The position numbers and the translations under genes were made by a program. Below the pieces are notes generated by a model, which saw only the letters and a list, made by a program, of their open reading frames with translations, had not been told where the DNA came from and searched no databases. Positions 47,328 through 55,919 of a stretch of 64,000 nucleotides of DNA are shown here, one piece after another (position 1 is the first letter of the stretch; the number at the start of each line of letters is the position of its first letter). The DNA lies in NCBI GenBank assembly GCA_949358305.1, contig OX442314.1:60025369-60089368 (forward strand), read 5' to 3'. The DNA is from Strigamia acuminata. Taxonomy: Eukaryota > Arthropoda > Chilopoda > Geophilomorpha > Linotaeniidae.

Positions 47328-50300
47328 TTACTTCTTTCCTACGACCTTTCCGCCTTTTATGAACGGATTATCTCTTTTTGGTCGCAGGTTACGGATCGAG
47401 GCAGGTACGATATTTTTTGTTGTTTTTTGTGTCTGTACCTCCTCATTATTGTTTTCTTTTTTATCCGTGTTTTTTGTGTTTGTTTCAGGAGTTTCTCCTG
47501 TTTCCCCCCCGACCAAAATTGGATCCGGAACGGATTCAACTATCTCGTTTACCGGAGGTGAAGGGGCGTCGAAATACTCCTCGTTGTCACTTGGCGGTGC
47601 TTTTTCCGACTCGCCAGCGAACATATCGACGATTTGGCCGTCAGTTTTAGACTTGACTTGGCCTTTGGCCCACATTTCTTGCGGGAATTCCGGAATGTAC
47701 GGAGTTAACTCTCGTACTTGTATCGACTTATGCTCGGTGTTGTCCTCGAGCTTGCGTAATTTATACGCGTTACCGCCATGCTTGCCGATGATCACATACG
47801 GACCATCTCTCTTGTCGGCCAAGCTGGCGGTGATTCCTCTCGCTGCATTTGAGAGGATGTGTGTGTCCTTCCACACTAAATCATTGTTCTCGAAATTCAC
47901 AAATTTTCCACCGCTTTTATCTTGTAAAATGCGGTCGCGCATGTTAAAAATGTGCGCCATCATATGTTTGTATGTGCTCGAAATTGTTTGCTCCAATTTA
48001 TATACATACTCATGTGGTTTCTCTGGGTCCACCACATTTACCGACTCTGCCACTCGTGGGTCCCAAGGCACTCGTAGCTCTCGGGCGAAGTTGAGGTAGG
48101 CCGGAGAAAAATCTCTCGTCCTCGAGACTGTTGTTCGTATGCTGAACGCGATCTCCCTCAAGTATTCATCCCACCTATTGTGGATGTCAGTGAATATGCT
48201 TAGTGCATATTTAATGTCCCTGTTGAGTCGCTCAACGGGATTTGTTCTGGGATTGTAGGTCGAAGTATGTGACGCCACAATCCCGAATTTCTCACAAAAC
48301 TTACCCCAAATTTTCGAGATAAATTGGGGTCCGTTATCGGATATAATTTTACGTGGAAATCCGTAACGTAACGCCACGTCGTAGATACATTCAACGATTT
48401 TCTCTGCTGAAGGTCTAGCGACGGCGTACAACTCGGGCCAACGAGTTGCCACGTCCATTATAACGATAATGTACGCATTTTTATTTCCCGTAACGGGTTT
48501 TGGGCCCATCACATCGACACTTAAACAATCAAAAGGCGCGTAAGGCCCTAAGAAAATAGTTTCGAATGGTGATTTACTCCTCGGCTTGCACGCTTGACAT
48601 CGCTGACATTGGTGGACAAAAAGAGCAATATCTTTTTTCATCCCTGTCCAGTGAAAAAGCTGTGTAGCACGATAGAGTGTTCTGCTTACTCCCGCATGGC
48701 TCGCAAGCGGGTGCCCGTGTAACAACCACAGCACGCGACCGATTAAGGAAGCAGGTATTACTACCTTTACTGCGGTGTCCGATTCACTCAAGTCATCTTG
48801 GTGATTTGGGTGATGTTTCACTAAAAGGCCGTCATCCAATAGGTAATCTATGGATTCGTGTGCATAACGACGCTTCTGCCTTCTGGTTAGATTGGGCGGA
48901 TATTTTCCTGTCAGTACGAATCTAGCTCTGTCCTGACATTTCTTGTCTAATTTTTGTTGCACAATTATTTCCTCCCTTGTCGGGGGACTGCTTTGCATCT
49001 GCTCGCCGACATGAGCGTGGAAGGCGCTTAGAAGCGGGTCATTTATTCTCCGCTCTAGCTTAAATTCCTTCCTTGCATTTGGGTAATTGTCAGCAGCTGG
49101 TTGGTATAACCGCGTCCAAAATCCACAGAATTTTACATCTGCCGGAGACGCGGTGGGAATTTCATTCATCTTCCTTAAATCCCAACGGTGACAACTCGTA
49201 GGGCAATAAATGATGCGGGAGTCATCCTCGCCATCATCGTCAGCGTCGATTGGATCTGACACTGGTGCCCGTGACAGAGCGTCAGCCACGACGTTATATT
49301 TGCCGGGCTTGTATTGAATGGTCAAGTCGCATGCCATCAGTTCTAACTGCCATCTGGCTAGTCGACCGGCTGGCTCTTTTAATTTCATCAGCCATTGTAA
49401 CGCTTGATGATCTGTGTGGACCACAAATTTGGTATATTCGAGATAATCTCTGAATTTCCTTATGGCCCACACAACGGCCAAACACTCCAACTCGGTGGCA
49501 TTGTAATTCTTTTCAGCGCCTTGGAGTTTGCGACTTATAAACATGCACGGCAGGTCTTGTTCGACTCCGTCGCGCACGTGTGTTTGGAGCAACGCCGCTC
49601 CTAACCCAACTCTGCTGGCGTCCGTGTGTAATATGAACGGCCGGTTTAAGTCGGGTAGAGGCATTACGCCGACTTCCGTCAGCATCCTCTTTATTGCATT
49701 AAATGCGATGTTGCACTCATTTGACCATACAAATTCGTTTTCATTCTTCAGGAGGTCGGTAACTGGGGCTGCCACTTCAGCTAGACCCGGTAGCAACCTG
49801 CCGAAGAAGTTTATCATTCCCATAAACCGTTGGACACCTTTAACGTCCTCGGGTGGTGGGAAACGATTAATCGCATCGATTTTTTCGGGGCCAATAGCTA
49901 AACCATTGACTCCAATGCGATAACCCAGGAAGGCAAGCTCCTTTCGACAGAACTTGCTTTTGCCCGGATGCACGTGTAACCCAGCTTTTGCCAGCCGGGT
50001 GAGCACTTGGTCGATGTGCTCAATGTGCTCTTCGAATGTTTTAGAGGCAATAACTATGTCATCTAGGTATGCCCACACAAACTGATGCAGGATATCACCC
50101 AATACGCTTTCGATTAGTCTCTGAAAGGTACTGGGAGCATTCACTAAACCAAATGGCATGACGTTGAACATCAACCGTCCAATTGGCGAGTAAAATGCTG
50201 TTTTTAACTTATCCTCTGGCCTCATCTCAACTTGCCAGTATCCCTTCGACAGATCCATCGTCGTAACCCAAGAAAAGGGGCTAAGCTCTCTCAAAATGGA

Positions 50301-51398
50301 TTCGATAGACGGCATCTGTATGGGATCTATTTCTGTCACCGCGTTTAATGGGCGGTAATCAATGCATAGGCGTGGGTCCGAGCCCGGGCGCATCACGAGC
50401 ACAACTCGCGTCGCGTATTCTCCCTGGGCCTCGGAGACAATGCCACTGTCTAGCATTTCTTGGCACATTTTTTGCACTATTTCACGTTTTTGCGGGTTCA
50501 TTCCCTTATACGCAACTCGTATAGGTTTATTATCCGTCAATTTAATTTCGTGAATAGCCCTATTCGTTCGGCCCGGTTTTTTCGACAGGATCCCCTCATA
50601 TTTAAGTAGGACCCTTCGTAGGGCTGCCGCTTCGTTTAATTCTAAAGCGGCGTCGGCGACAAGCGTTTCCACTACATTGTCCCGTTGCAATTCTGTTACG
50701 AATGCTTTAAAATCGTAATCTTGAACGAATTTCTTTAGGCCTTTCTCCCACTGTGTCTTGTCGGCCGCTTCTTTTACAAGAGCTGGTGGCACGACAATTG
50801 CGGGTCTTTCCTTATCATTTCTGATATAATTCCAAGATTTCGTTATTGGATTGGGTTGTATTTCCATTGACGCCATGAGGTCTAAGCCCAACAGAAAAAT
50901 TCTGTCGCATGTGGGCAGGACCAGGAAAGGGTGCTGTTCTACTCCTCCGAGCCACTCCATGGTCAATAATATAACTCCTTTTGGACGCGCCATTCCGTTG
51001 GCGGTTTTTAGACGTATATTTTTATTAACGCCTTTTATCTTATCGGTGAGACCCAATGATGCTACTATGTCTTCGGAAACGAACGAGCGATCTGCTCCCG
51101 AGTCTAGTAGTCCCATAATTTTTTCACGTTCTATTGTCATGGGCAACATACATAGGCGGTTGGTGTATTCGACCGCCACGTTGCACATGAAAACACGAAA
51201 TTCTTCTGTGTCTTCGACTACTTGAGGTAATTCTTCAAGCAGTAGGTTCGGTTCTTCCGCCTCAGCCTCAGCGTTTGCGGTAATTACCTGCAAAGCGTTG
51301 TTGGCCCTGTCTTGAATTTGGGCGTTAGCTATGTCACTACCCATTTCTTTGACTGGTGGCGGCTTATCGAACCCTTTGTTAAACCCCTTTTTCTTCAT
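47328..51398 (-). CDS. pol: E4 Pol polyprotein (protease-RT-RNase H-integrase)
   Basis: 1356 residues from ATG at 51398; the frame is also open upstream to the frameshift heptamers (51449-51467), so Gag-Pol fusion is the likely route. Protease DSGA at 99-102; RT with catalytic D382 (TTMDLSKGYW) and YLDD at 444-447; RNase H (FILHTDASRVGLGAAL); a linker; integrase zinc motif HGHPLASH ... CQRC, triad blocks SVDVMGPKP, SDNGPQF and NPVERLNRD; a GPY/F module (KRDGPYVIIGK); and an acidic, then Lys/Asn-rich C-terminus. All key residues are present. It overlaps nothing and starts 23 bases after the gag stop. Confidence 0.95.
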   Translation of the reverse strand: MKKKGFNKGFDKPPPVKEMGSDIANAQIQDRANNALQVITANAEAEAEEPNLLLEELPQVVEDTEEFRVFMCNVAVEYTNRLCMLPMTIEREKIMGLLDSGADRSFVSEDIVASLGLTDKIKGVNKNIRLKTANGMARPKGVILLTMEWLGGVEQHPFLVLPTCDRIFLLGLDLMASMEIQPNPITKSWNYIRNDKERPAIVVPPALVKEAADKTQWEKGLKKFVQDYDFKAFVTELQRDNVVETLVADAALELNEAAALRRVLLKYEGILSKKPGRTNRAIHEIKLTDNKPIRVAYKGMNPQKREIVQKMCQEMLDSGIVSEAQGEYATRVVLVMRPGSDPRLCIDYRPLNAVTEIDPIQMPSIESILRELSPFSWVTTMDLSKGYWQVEMRPEDKLKTAFYSPIGRLMFNVMPFGLVNAPSTFQRLIESVLGDILHQFVWAYLDDIVIASKTFEEHIEHIDQVLTRLAKAGLHVHPGKSKFCRKELAFLGYRIGVNGLAIGPEKIDAINRFPPPEDVKGVQRFMGMINFFGRLLPGLAEVAAPVTDLLKNENEFVWSNECNIAFNAIKRMLTEVGVMPLPDLNRPFILHTDASRVGLGAALLQTHVRDGVEQDLPCMFISRKLQGAEKNYNATELECLAVVWAIRKFRDYLEYTKFVVHTDHQALQWLMKLKEPAGRLARWQLELMACDLTIQYKPGKYNVVADALSRAPVSDPIDADDDGEDDSRIIYCPTSCHRWDLRKMNEIPTASPADVKFCGFWTRLYQPAADNYPNARKEFKLERRINDPLLSAFHAHVGEQMQSSPPTREEIIVQQKLDKKCQDRARFVLTGKYPPNLTRRQKRRYAHESIDYLLDDGLLVKHHPNHQDDLSESDTAVKVVIPASLIGRVLWLLHGHPLASHAGVSRTLYRATQLFHWTGMKKDIALFVHQCQRCQACKPRSKSPFETIFLGPYAPFDCLSVDVMGPKPVTGNKNAYIIVIMDVATRWPELYAVARPSAEKIVECIYDVALRYGFPRKIISDNGPQFISKIWGKFCEKFGIVASHTSTYNPRTNPVERLNRDIKYALSIFTDIHNRWDEYLREIAFSIRTTVSRTRDFSPAYLNFARELRVPWDPRVAESVNVVDPEKPHEYVYKLEQTISSTYKHMMAHIFNMRDRILQDKSGGKFVNFENNDLVWKDTHILSNAARGITASLADKRDGPYVIIGKHGGNAYKLRKLEDNTEHKSIQVRELTPYIPEFPQEMWAKGQVKSKTDGQIVDMFAGESEKAPPSDNEEYFDAPSPPVNEIVESVPDPILVGGETGETPETNTKNTDKKENNNEEVQTQKTTKNIVPASIRNLRPKRDNPFIKGGKVVGKK

Positions 51399-51403
51399 GA
51401 ATG

Positions 51404-51467
51404 GCGCAGACGGTCGAGAAATTATTTCTTCGCCGCCTGCGCTGACTCGTTTTTTGACTCGTTTTTT
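51404..51467 (-). promoter_or_regulatory. E4 -1 frameshift signal: two AAAAAAC heptamers and a hairpin
   Basis: Two in-phase heptamers AAAAAAC lie 12 bases apart (51467-51461 and 51455-51449 on the minus strand), created by a tandem duplication of AAAAAACGAGTC. Six bases after the second starts a 39-base imperfect hairpin (51442-51404): outer arms GCGCAG / CTGCGC, then CGG/CCG, CGA/TCG and GAAA/TTTC with single bulges. The gag stop TAA (51424-51422) sits in its loop. The -1 frame is open from both heptamers into pol. Confidence 0.8.
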
Positions 51468-54400
51468 GCCATGGCGAGTTTAATCTCTGCCATCTGCTTC
51501 ATTATCGCGTCAAACTTAGCGTCTTCTTTCGCTGTTCTTGGGCACTCATTGGAGTAGTGGTCCGGTTGGTTACACTTGAAACAGCGAATATTTGATTTGT
51601 CTCTTGGGGCTTCAGTCGATTTTTTCTTTTCAGGGTCTGCTTTCGACGGTGGCGTGTAATTTTTCCGAAAATACTTCGGAATTCGACCGGCATTTGGTTT
51701 TAACCTGGCGCGAAATTCTTCTACCGCTCTATCTCGATGGATGAGATGTACTAGCGGTCCTTCCTCATCGCAACCCGTTGATAAGGTATCGCGATAGCTT
51801 CGTATTTCTTCGTCCGTCGAATAATCGTCTTTTTCTTCTTTTTCGTCTGATTTTCCGACATTTTGTTCGGCTTCCTCCCCCTCCTTGACCTCCTCCAGTG
51901 TCGCTTGCATGGCTGACGCTGTCGGTGCCTTTTTAGGGGCGGCCAAAGGGTTGGAAGGCAGCGGGGATGTCAGTTTATTTTTTATTTGCAAACCAACGCT
52001 AGCTTCTGCCAGCTCCATTATACCGCTAAGATATTCAGTAGGGCGCATAATCTTATCTGTCGCCCCATATCTTTCCGCACTCAACTTGAGACGTTTTGCG
52101 GTCGCTGCTTTCTCCGCTTCTGGTAAAGCGGAATAATATCTCTTCTCGATATCTATCGTGTTCTCGAACAGGAAGGCGCTCATCTCCTCGTAGCTACCTC
52201 CTGTCGGTGCCCTTTCTTCAAGTAGCACCCTTTGCGAGTATTCCGACAAACCGCCGAGAAAGAAAAGGTTGAATCCCGTGGCGTGAAATTCCATCGGGGC
52301 CTTTTCGAACAACAATCTGGCGCGAATGTCGTAATCCATTATGGTTTCACCAGGCATCTGGCGAAGACCTCGCATCTTTCGGCTCACCTCTTCGGGTGTC
52401 TCGCCGTAGCGCAGGTCGAATCTCATTAAAAAGTCGTCCCAATTGACGCCTTTCAATCCTTGGTACCACTCACGTGCCGAGCCTGTCATTAGCTCGACAA
52501 TACCGTGGGTGAGCATGTCTCCTACGGTGGCTTTAGTGGCAGTCTTAATTCGAATTACTTCGTCAAGGAAGCGATCTCCCGCTTTCCATGACCCGTCGAA
52601 ACGGTTCTGAATATAAAATTGCCACCTAATATTCCCGGTAACACTCATGGTGTCACGTCGGGAGACAGCGTATTTTTTCTTTACGCGGTCACCAGTGCTA
52701 CGATTACGATCGTTTCGTTTGCTCAGATCAATTCCCTCGGCTTTTAACGAGCCGAGTAGGGCTCTTCCAAGCTCTCCCATCGTATACTGCCGACCCGTCG
52801 AATCGGTAAACGCGCTTTGTCGGGGAAGGTCCTGAAACTCCTCCCGTCGGTGGTCGCTATTTTCCGATCGACGTCGTTTCTCTCTATCGCGCGGAGAGTT
52901 GGATCTCTTCCGGCGATTACTTGATTTTTCCTTTCGTCTGTCGTCGTTGGATGAGGGGTCGGAGCTGGGGTCGGGAGACGGTGAGCGGCGTGGCGGGTTG
53001 CGCCGTGAAGAGTTTGACTCTTTCCGGCCCCTACGACGGTCGTCACGTTCCCTTTCTCTGCGTTCATCGCGTTCTCTTTCCCTTCGTCTTTCTCCGGAAC
53101 CTCTCTCCGAATCGTGATGACTGGGTGCATTTGACTCCAGTCCATCTGACGACGAATCACTATTTCCGTAGTGAAAATATTTCGGTCTTTCATCGCGTTT
53201 GCCTTCTTCTCGCGAAGAGGTGCGATCATGCGATTGTCTCCTTGACGACTCGTCGTCTTTAAGGATGGGCACTGGTTGTTGCCACTCAGTCCCTTGTGGA
53301 TTATCATGCTGTTGGCTTGTGAGAGCTTGCTCTTCATTTCGCCTAGCATTATTAGCGTTGATTAATCGCGTTATCGCATTATTTGTGGCTGAATCGAGAG
53401 CTTGCATGCGGGGCCGAGTTTGTTGTTCTCTGGCCGACGCATCTCTCTTGCGCGGAGTAGCTGGTGTTGCTCTCTCCGGCTGGGGTTTGGGTTTGGCCTT
53501 CGGCGTGCGCTTTGGGTCTCCCTCTAGGCTCTCGTCGGACAGCTCGGATGAACTGACCTCTGGTTTGCGGACGGATTTCGGGTCATCTCGTCGCAATCTG
53601 GCCATAAATGCTCGCTCTGCTTCTTGTTGCGAGTGGAAAGCATATCGATGTGCTCTCAGGGCTCGGTCAACTATTTCTACCTCCTCGGGAGTAGTCGGAT
53701 TGGGCTGGGTTCTGCCGTACTCGAGAGCTTGCGCTTCTCTTTCCGCCAGCTTCCTCCGTCTCTCGCGAATGGCTTGACGAGCCTCGTTCTCTGCATCCGC
53801 TTCAAATTGAGCGGAATCAACCAATTGTTGAGCGTGTGCACCTTCAACAATGGTGATTTGTGGGGATACACTGTGCGCTTTTAAAGCTGCACGTACGATC
53901 TGTAACGTTTCGTACACGGTAATTTTCCCCGTCGGAAGGGTGTATCTCACTCCTTCCGCCTGTGCCAATTGCATCGCATCAATCAAGGTGCCCGAGACGC
54001 TGTAAGGCTGGCTCGAAACACGCTTGACAGAGGATGAGTTGGACTTGTGTCCTTCGGACCTGACCGAAGCTGGGCGGCTTTGCGTAATTGGCGTGTTTAG
54101 TGCCGAATTAGCGGTCGTATTTGAGGCCGTCTTTTGTATCGGAGACGCTGCTTTCGGACTGCCCACCTCGGTGTCGTGCGTTAGACGAGGCGATTGGTTA
54201 CGGGATAAAACCTCGTTTCCGCTCGTCTCGCCGTCACGGTTAGAACGCGGCAGTTTGGAGTGAGATTGCTCTTCACCCCGCTCTGTCTCGTCCAATCGCT
54301 GCCTCGTCTCGGTGCGAGACGGGTGCGATGCCTCGGATGCGCTTCTACGATCGGGTTTAGGCTTACGCCGTTTTTGCCTCGCTTCGTGCGCTGAGGCTTT

Positions 54401-54505
54401 GGGTAAGGGACCTCCAGATCGCAAGTGATAGTCGGCGCCTTTACGACTGCCGGCTCTCTTGTTTGCGTCGGAGTCGGAATCTGTTACTCGGGTATTATCT
54501 GCCAT
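51422..54505 (-). CDS. gag: E4 Gag with RS/RE-rich domain
   Basis: 1027 residues from the first ATG (54505); nine further codons upstream open only at GTG. The N-terminal third is charged, S/T/R-rich and disordered. Residues about 455-555 are an extended RE/RD/RS-rich tract (GERRRERERDERRERERDD and following) resembling SR-protein or U1-70K tails. A capsid region follows (WQFYIQNRFDGSWKAGDRFL ... REWYQGLKGVNWDDFLMRFD), then a single CCHC knuckle CFKCNQPDHYSNEC near the C-terminus and a Lys/Ala-rich end that carries the slippery sequences. Packages element RNA; the RS-like tract is unusual for Gag. Confidence 0.92.
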   Translation of the reverse strand: MADNTRVTDSDSDANKRAGSRKGADYHLRSGGPLPKASAHEARQKRRKPKPDRRSASEASHPSRTETRQRLDETERGEEQSHSKLPRSNRDGETSGNEVLSRNQSPRLTHDTEVGSPKAASPIQKTASNTTANSALNTPITQSRPASVRSEGHKSNSSSVKRVSSQPYSVSGTLIDAMQLAQAEGVRYTLPTGKITVYETLQIVRAALKAHSVSPQITIVEGAHAQQLVDSAQFEADAENEARQAIRERRRKLAEREAQALEYGRTQPNPTTPEEVEIVDRALRAHRYAFHSQQEAERAFMARLRRDDPKSVRKPEVSSSELSDESLEGDPKRTPKAKPKPQPERATPATPRKRDASAREQQTRPRMQALDSATNNAITRLINANNARRNEEQALTSQQHDNPQGTEWQQPVPILKDDESSRRQSHDRTSSREEGKRDERPKYFHYGNSDSSSDGLESNAPSHHDSERGSGERRRERERDERRERERDDRRRGRKESNSSRRNPPRRSPSPDPSSDPSSNDDRRKEKSSNRRKRSNSPRDREKRRRSENSDHRREEFQDLPRQSAFTDSTGRQYTMGELGRALLGSLKAEGIDLSKRNDRNRSTGDRVKKKYAVSRRDTMSVTGNIRWQFYIQNRFDGSWKAGDRFLDEVIRIKTATKATVGDMLTHGIVELMTGSAREWYQGLKGVNWDDFLMRFDLRYGETPEEVSRKMRGLRQMPGETIMDYDIRARLLFEKAPMEFHATGFNLFFLGGLSEYSQRVLLEERAPTGGSYEEMSAFLFENTIDIEKRYYSALPEAEKAATAKRLKLSAERYGATDKIMRPTEYLSGIMELAEASVGLQIKNKLTSPLPSNPLAAPKKAPTASAMQATLEEVKEGEEAEQNVGKSDEKEEKDDYSTDEEIRSYRDTLSTGCDEEGPLVHLIHRDRAVEEFRARLKPNAGRIPKYFRKNYTPPSKADPEKKKSTEAPRDKSNIRCFKCNQPDHYSNECPRTAKEDAKFDAIMKQMAEIKLAMAKNESKNESAQAAKK

Positions 54506-54557
54506 TTCTTGCTTTGGGTATGATGTAATCACAGGTTAGAATCAGTTATTCGACTTG

Positions 54558-54575
54558 ATCCCGGACAGGCCCCCA
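54558..54575 (-). other. E4 primer-binding site, tRNA-Pro type
   Basis: The plus strand reads ATCCCGGACAGGCCCCCA, matching the 3' end of animal tRNA-Pro with its CCA except for a two-base swap, and lies 2 bases from the 5' LTR. Confidence 0.7.
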
Positions 54576-54577
54576 CG

Positions 54578-55596
54578 TGTCGCGCTCAACTCTAACCGTC
54601 GCTAACTCGTGGGTTGATTACTTAATTCGACTAACTCACTACCGCTTTGCTCAAGCGGTTTACCCAAAGAAATGATTACACAGATATAAAAGGTAAAATA
54701 TAATATAGATTTATTCTGTGGGACAATGTACAGATATATCTTATATATATATATATATAAAAGGTAGGTAAAAGGTAAATCGGAATGGGTGAAGGGAAAT
54801 GGAAAGGTAAAGGTATGATGAAAGCTGGCTGGAATCGGCGAGGTCGTCTGTTGTCTCGGTCGTGTCCAAGATGGCGTCCTCGTTGTGGCAACGTGGTGTC
54901 GTCTTGGGCCGGCGTGGCAATATGGCGTCCTCGGCTCGTCTCTGGCTGGTCCTTCGGGCTCACGCTGGTCGGGCGCGAGTGAATGCTTAGTTAAAAGGCT
55001 TACTTCGGGCTGTTGTCTAGGTTTTTGTGTGGTGTCCGGCGATCACACAGCGGCGGACTCTTCTGGCTCCCGGCGGTCACACAGCGGCGGGAACGCTCGT
55101 CGTGGTTTTACTGCAGTTTAGGCTTGTGCGACCGTTTGTCTGCACAACTCGCTAAACTGGAGTGGTTTTTACTATTTCTAGCTGGTGTGCTAAAATAGTG
55201 TGGTAATCTTATCTCGCAGGTTACTCTGCGGAGTTTGACACTGACCAAACGTACTCACGGTAAATTGTCCTTTGTCCTTGGTCAATCCCAGTATATTTAC
55301 TTGGGCCTGATCTTGTAGGACGACGGGTTTACGTGTGTTTCTCGTTTGATGGTTGTGTTGGTTCTGCCCGCTCAGTGCAAGGCACATTCCTTTGCACAAA
55401 GCGGGGTTGACAGGTGACCGGAATCACCCAATGGTGGGGTGGACGAGCCATCCCCACTCCCTCAGGGCAGACGCCTGTCCATTGACTAGATGTCAATGCA
55501 CTGAGGGAAGGGAGACGCGCTTGCGGCTCCCCTTACACCCGAAACGAGGTCACGAGAGAAACTCTTCGTTGACCCCGGTCCAGTCGGGTCACAACA
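54578..55596 (-). repeat. E4 5' LTR
   Basis: 1019 bases, no difference from 42094-43112 seen. Followed by AGTT, the target duplication, and E5 sequence. Confidence 0.95.
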
Positions 55597-55722
55597 AGTT
55601 GTTTATTCGAGTACTCGTGCACAAGTGTTCTCTCATCATTCTACATTCATATATATAACCTTTTAACAAGTAACGCCATCTAGCGAGTAATTAGTACATT
55701 AATAAACAACAACAACACTACA
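55597..55722 (-). repeat. E5 3' LTR, proximal piece
   Basis: On the minus strand it starts TGTAGTGTTGTTG next to a polypurine tract and contains TATATATATG, a CTCF-like core (55673-55686) and, at its cut end, AATAAAC. It continues beyond E4 at 42093. Confidence 0.65.
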
Positions 55723-55731
55723 TCCCTCCCC
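55723..55731 (-). other. E5 polypurine tract
   Basis: Minus-strand GGGGAGGGA abuts the LTR start TGTAGTG. Confidence 0.7.
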
Positions 55732-55919
55732 ACAACAAAACAAAAATAAAGAAGTACCGAACAATAATCTCAATCAATAAATCACAATAAACACAGAACA
55801 AAAATCCTAAATTCAAAAAGTTCACTATAGTACAATCTCATTTTCACACTGCATTCAGTTTCCTACTTCTTCTTCTTTCCACGAGACAAGTCATAATCCA
55901 TCTGCCAACTTGGTGCCTT

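Larger units (their letters stand above)
42094..55596 (-). mobile_element. E4: complete Ty3/gypsy element with third ORF
   Basis: 13,503 bases with target duplication AGTT (42090-42093 and 55597-55600). The two 1019-base LTRs look identical and keep a constant offset of 12,484 throughout, so the insertion is very recent. Minus strand: 5' LTR 54578-55596, tRNA-Pro-type primer site, gag, tandem frameshift heptamers with hairpin, pol, a spacer of about 1.4 kb, ORF3, polypurine tract, 3' LTR 42094-43112. All three ORFs are open. Pol organisation and the HGHPL-xx-HAG integrase block put it close to E2, with which it also shares the gag-pol-ORF3 plan. Confidence 0.95.

Noticed and set aside
47263-48099. 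278-codon plus-strand ORF opposite the end of E4 pol
   Set aside because: Antisense to the conserved integrase C-terminus; composition is a mirror of the pol frame.
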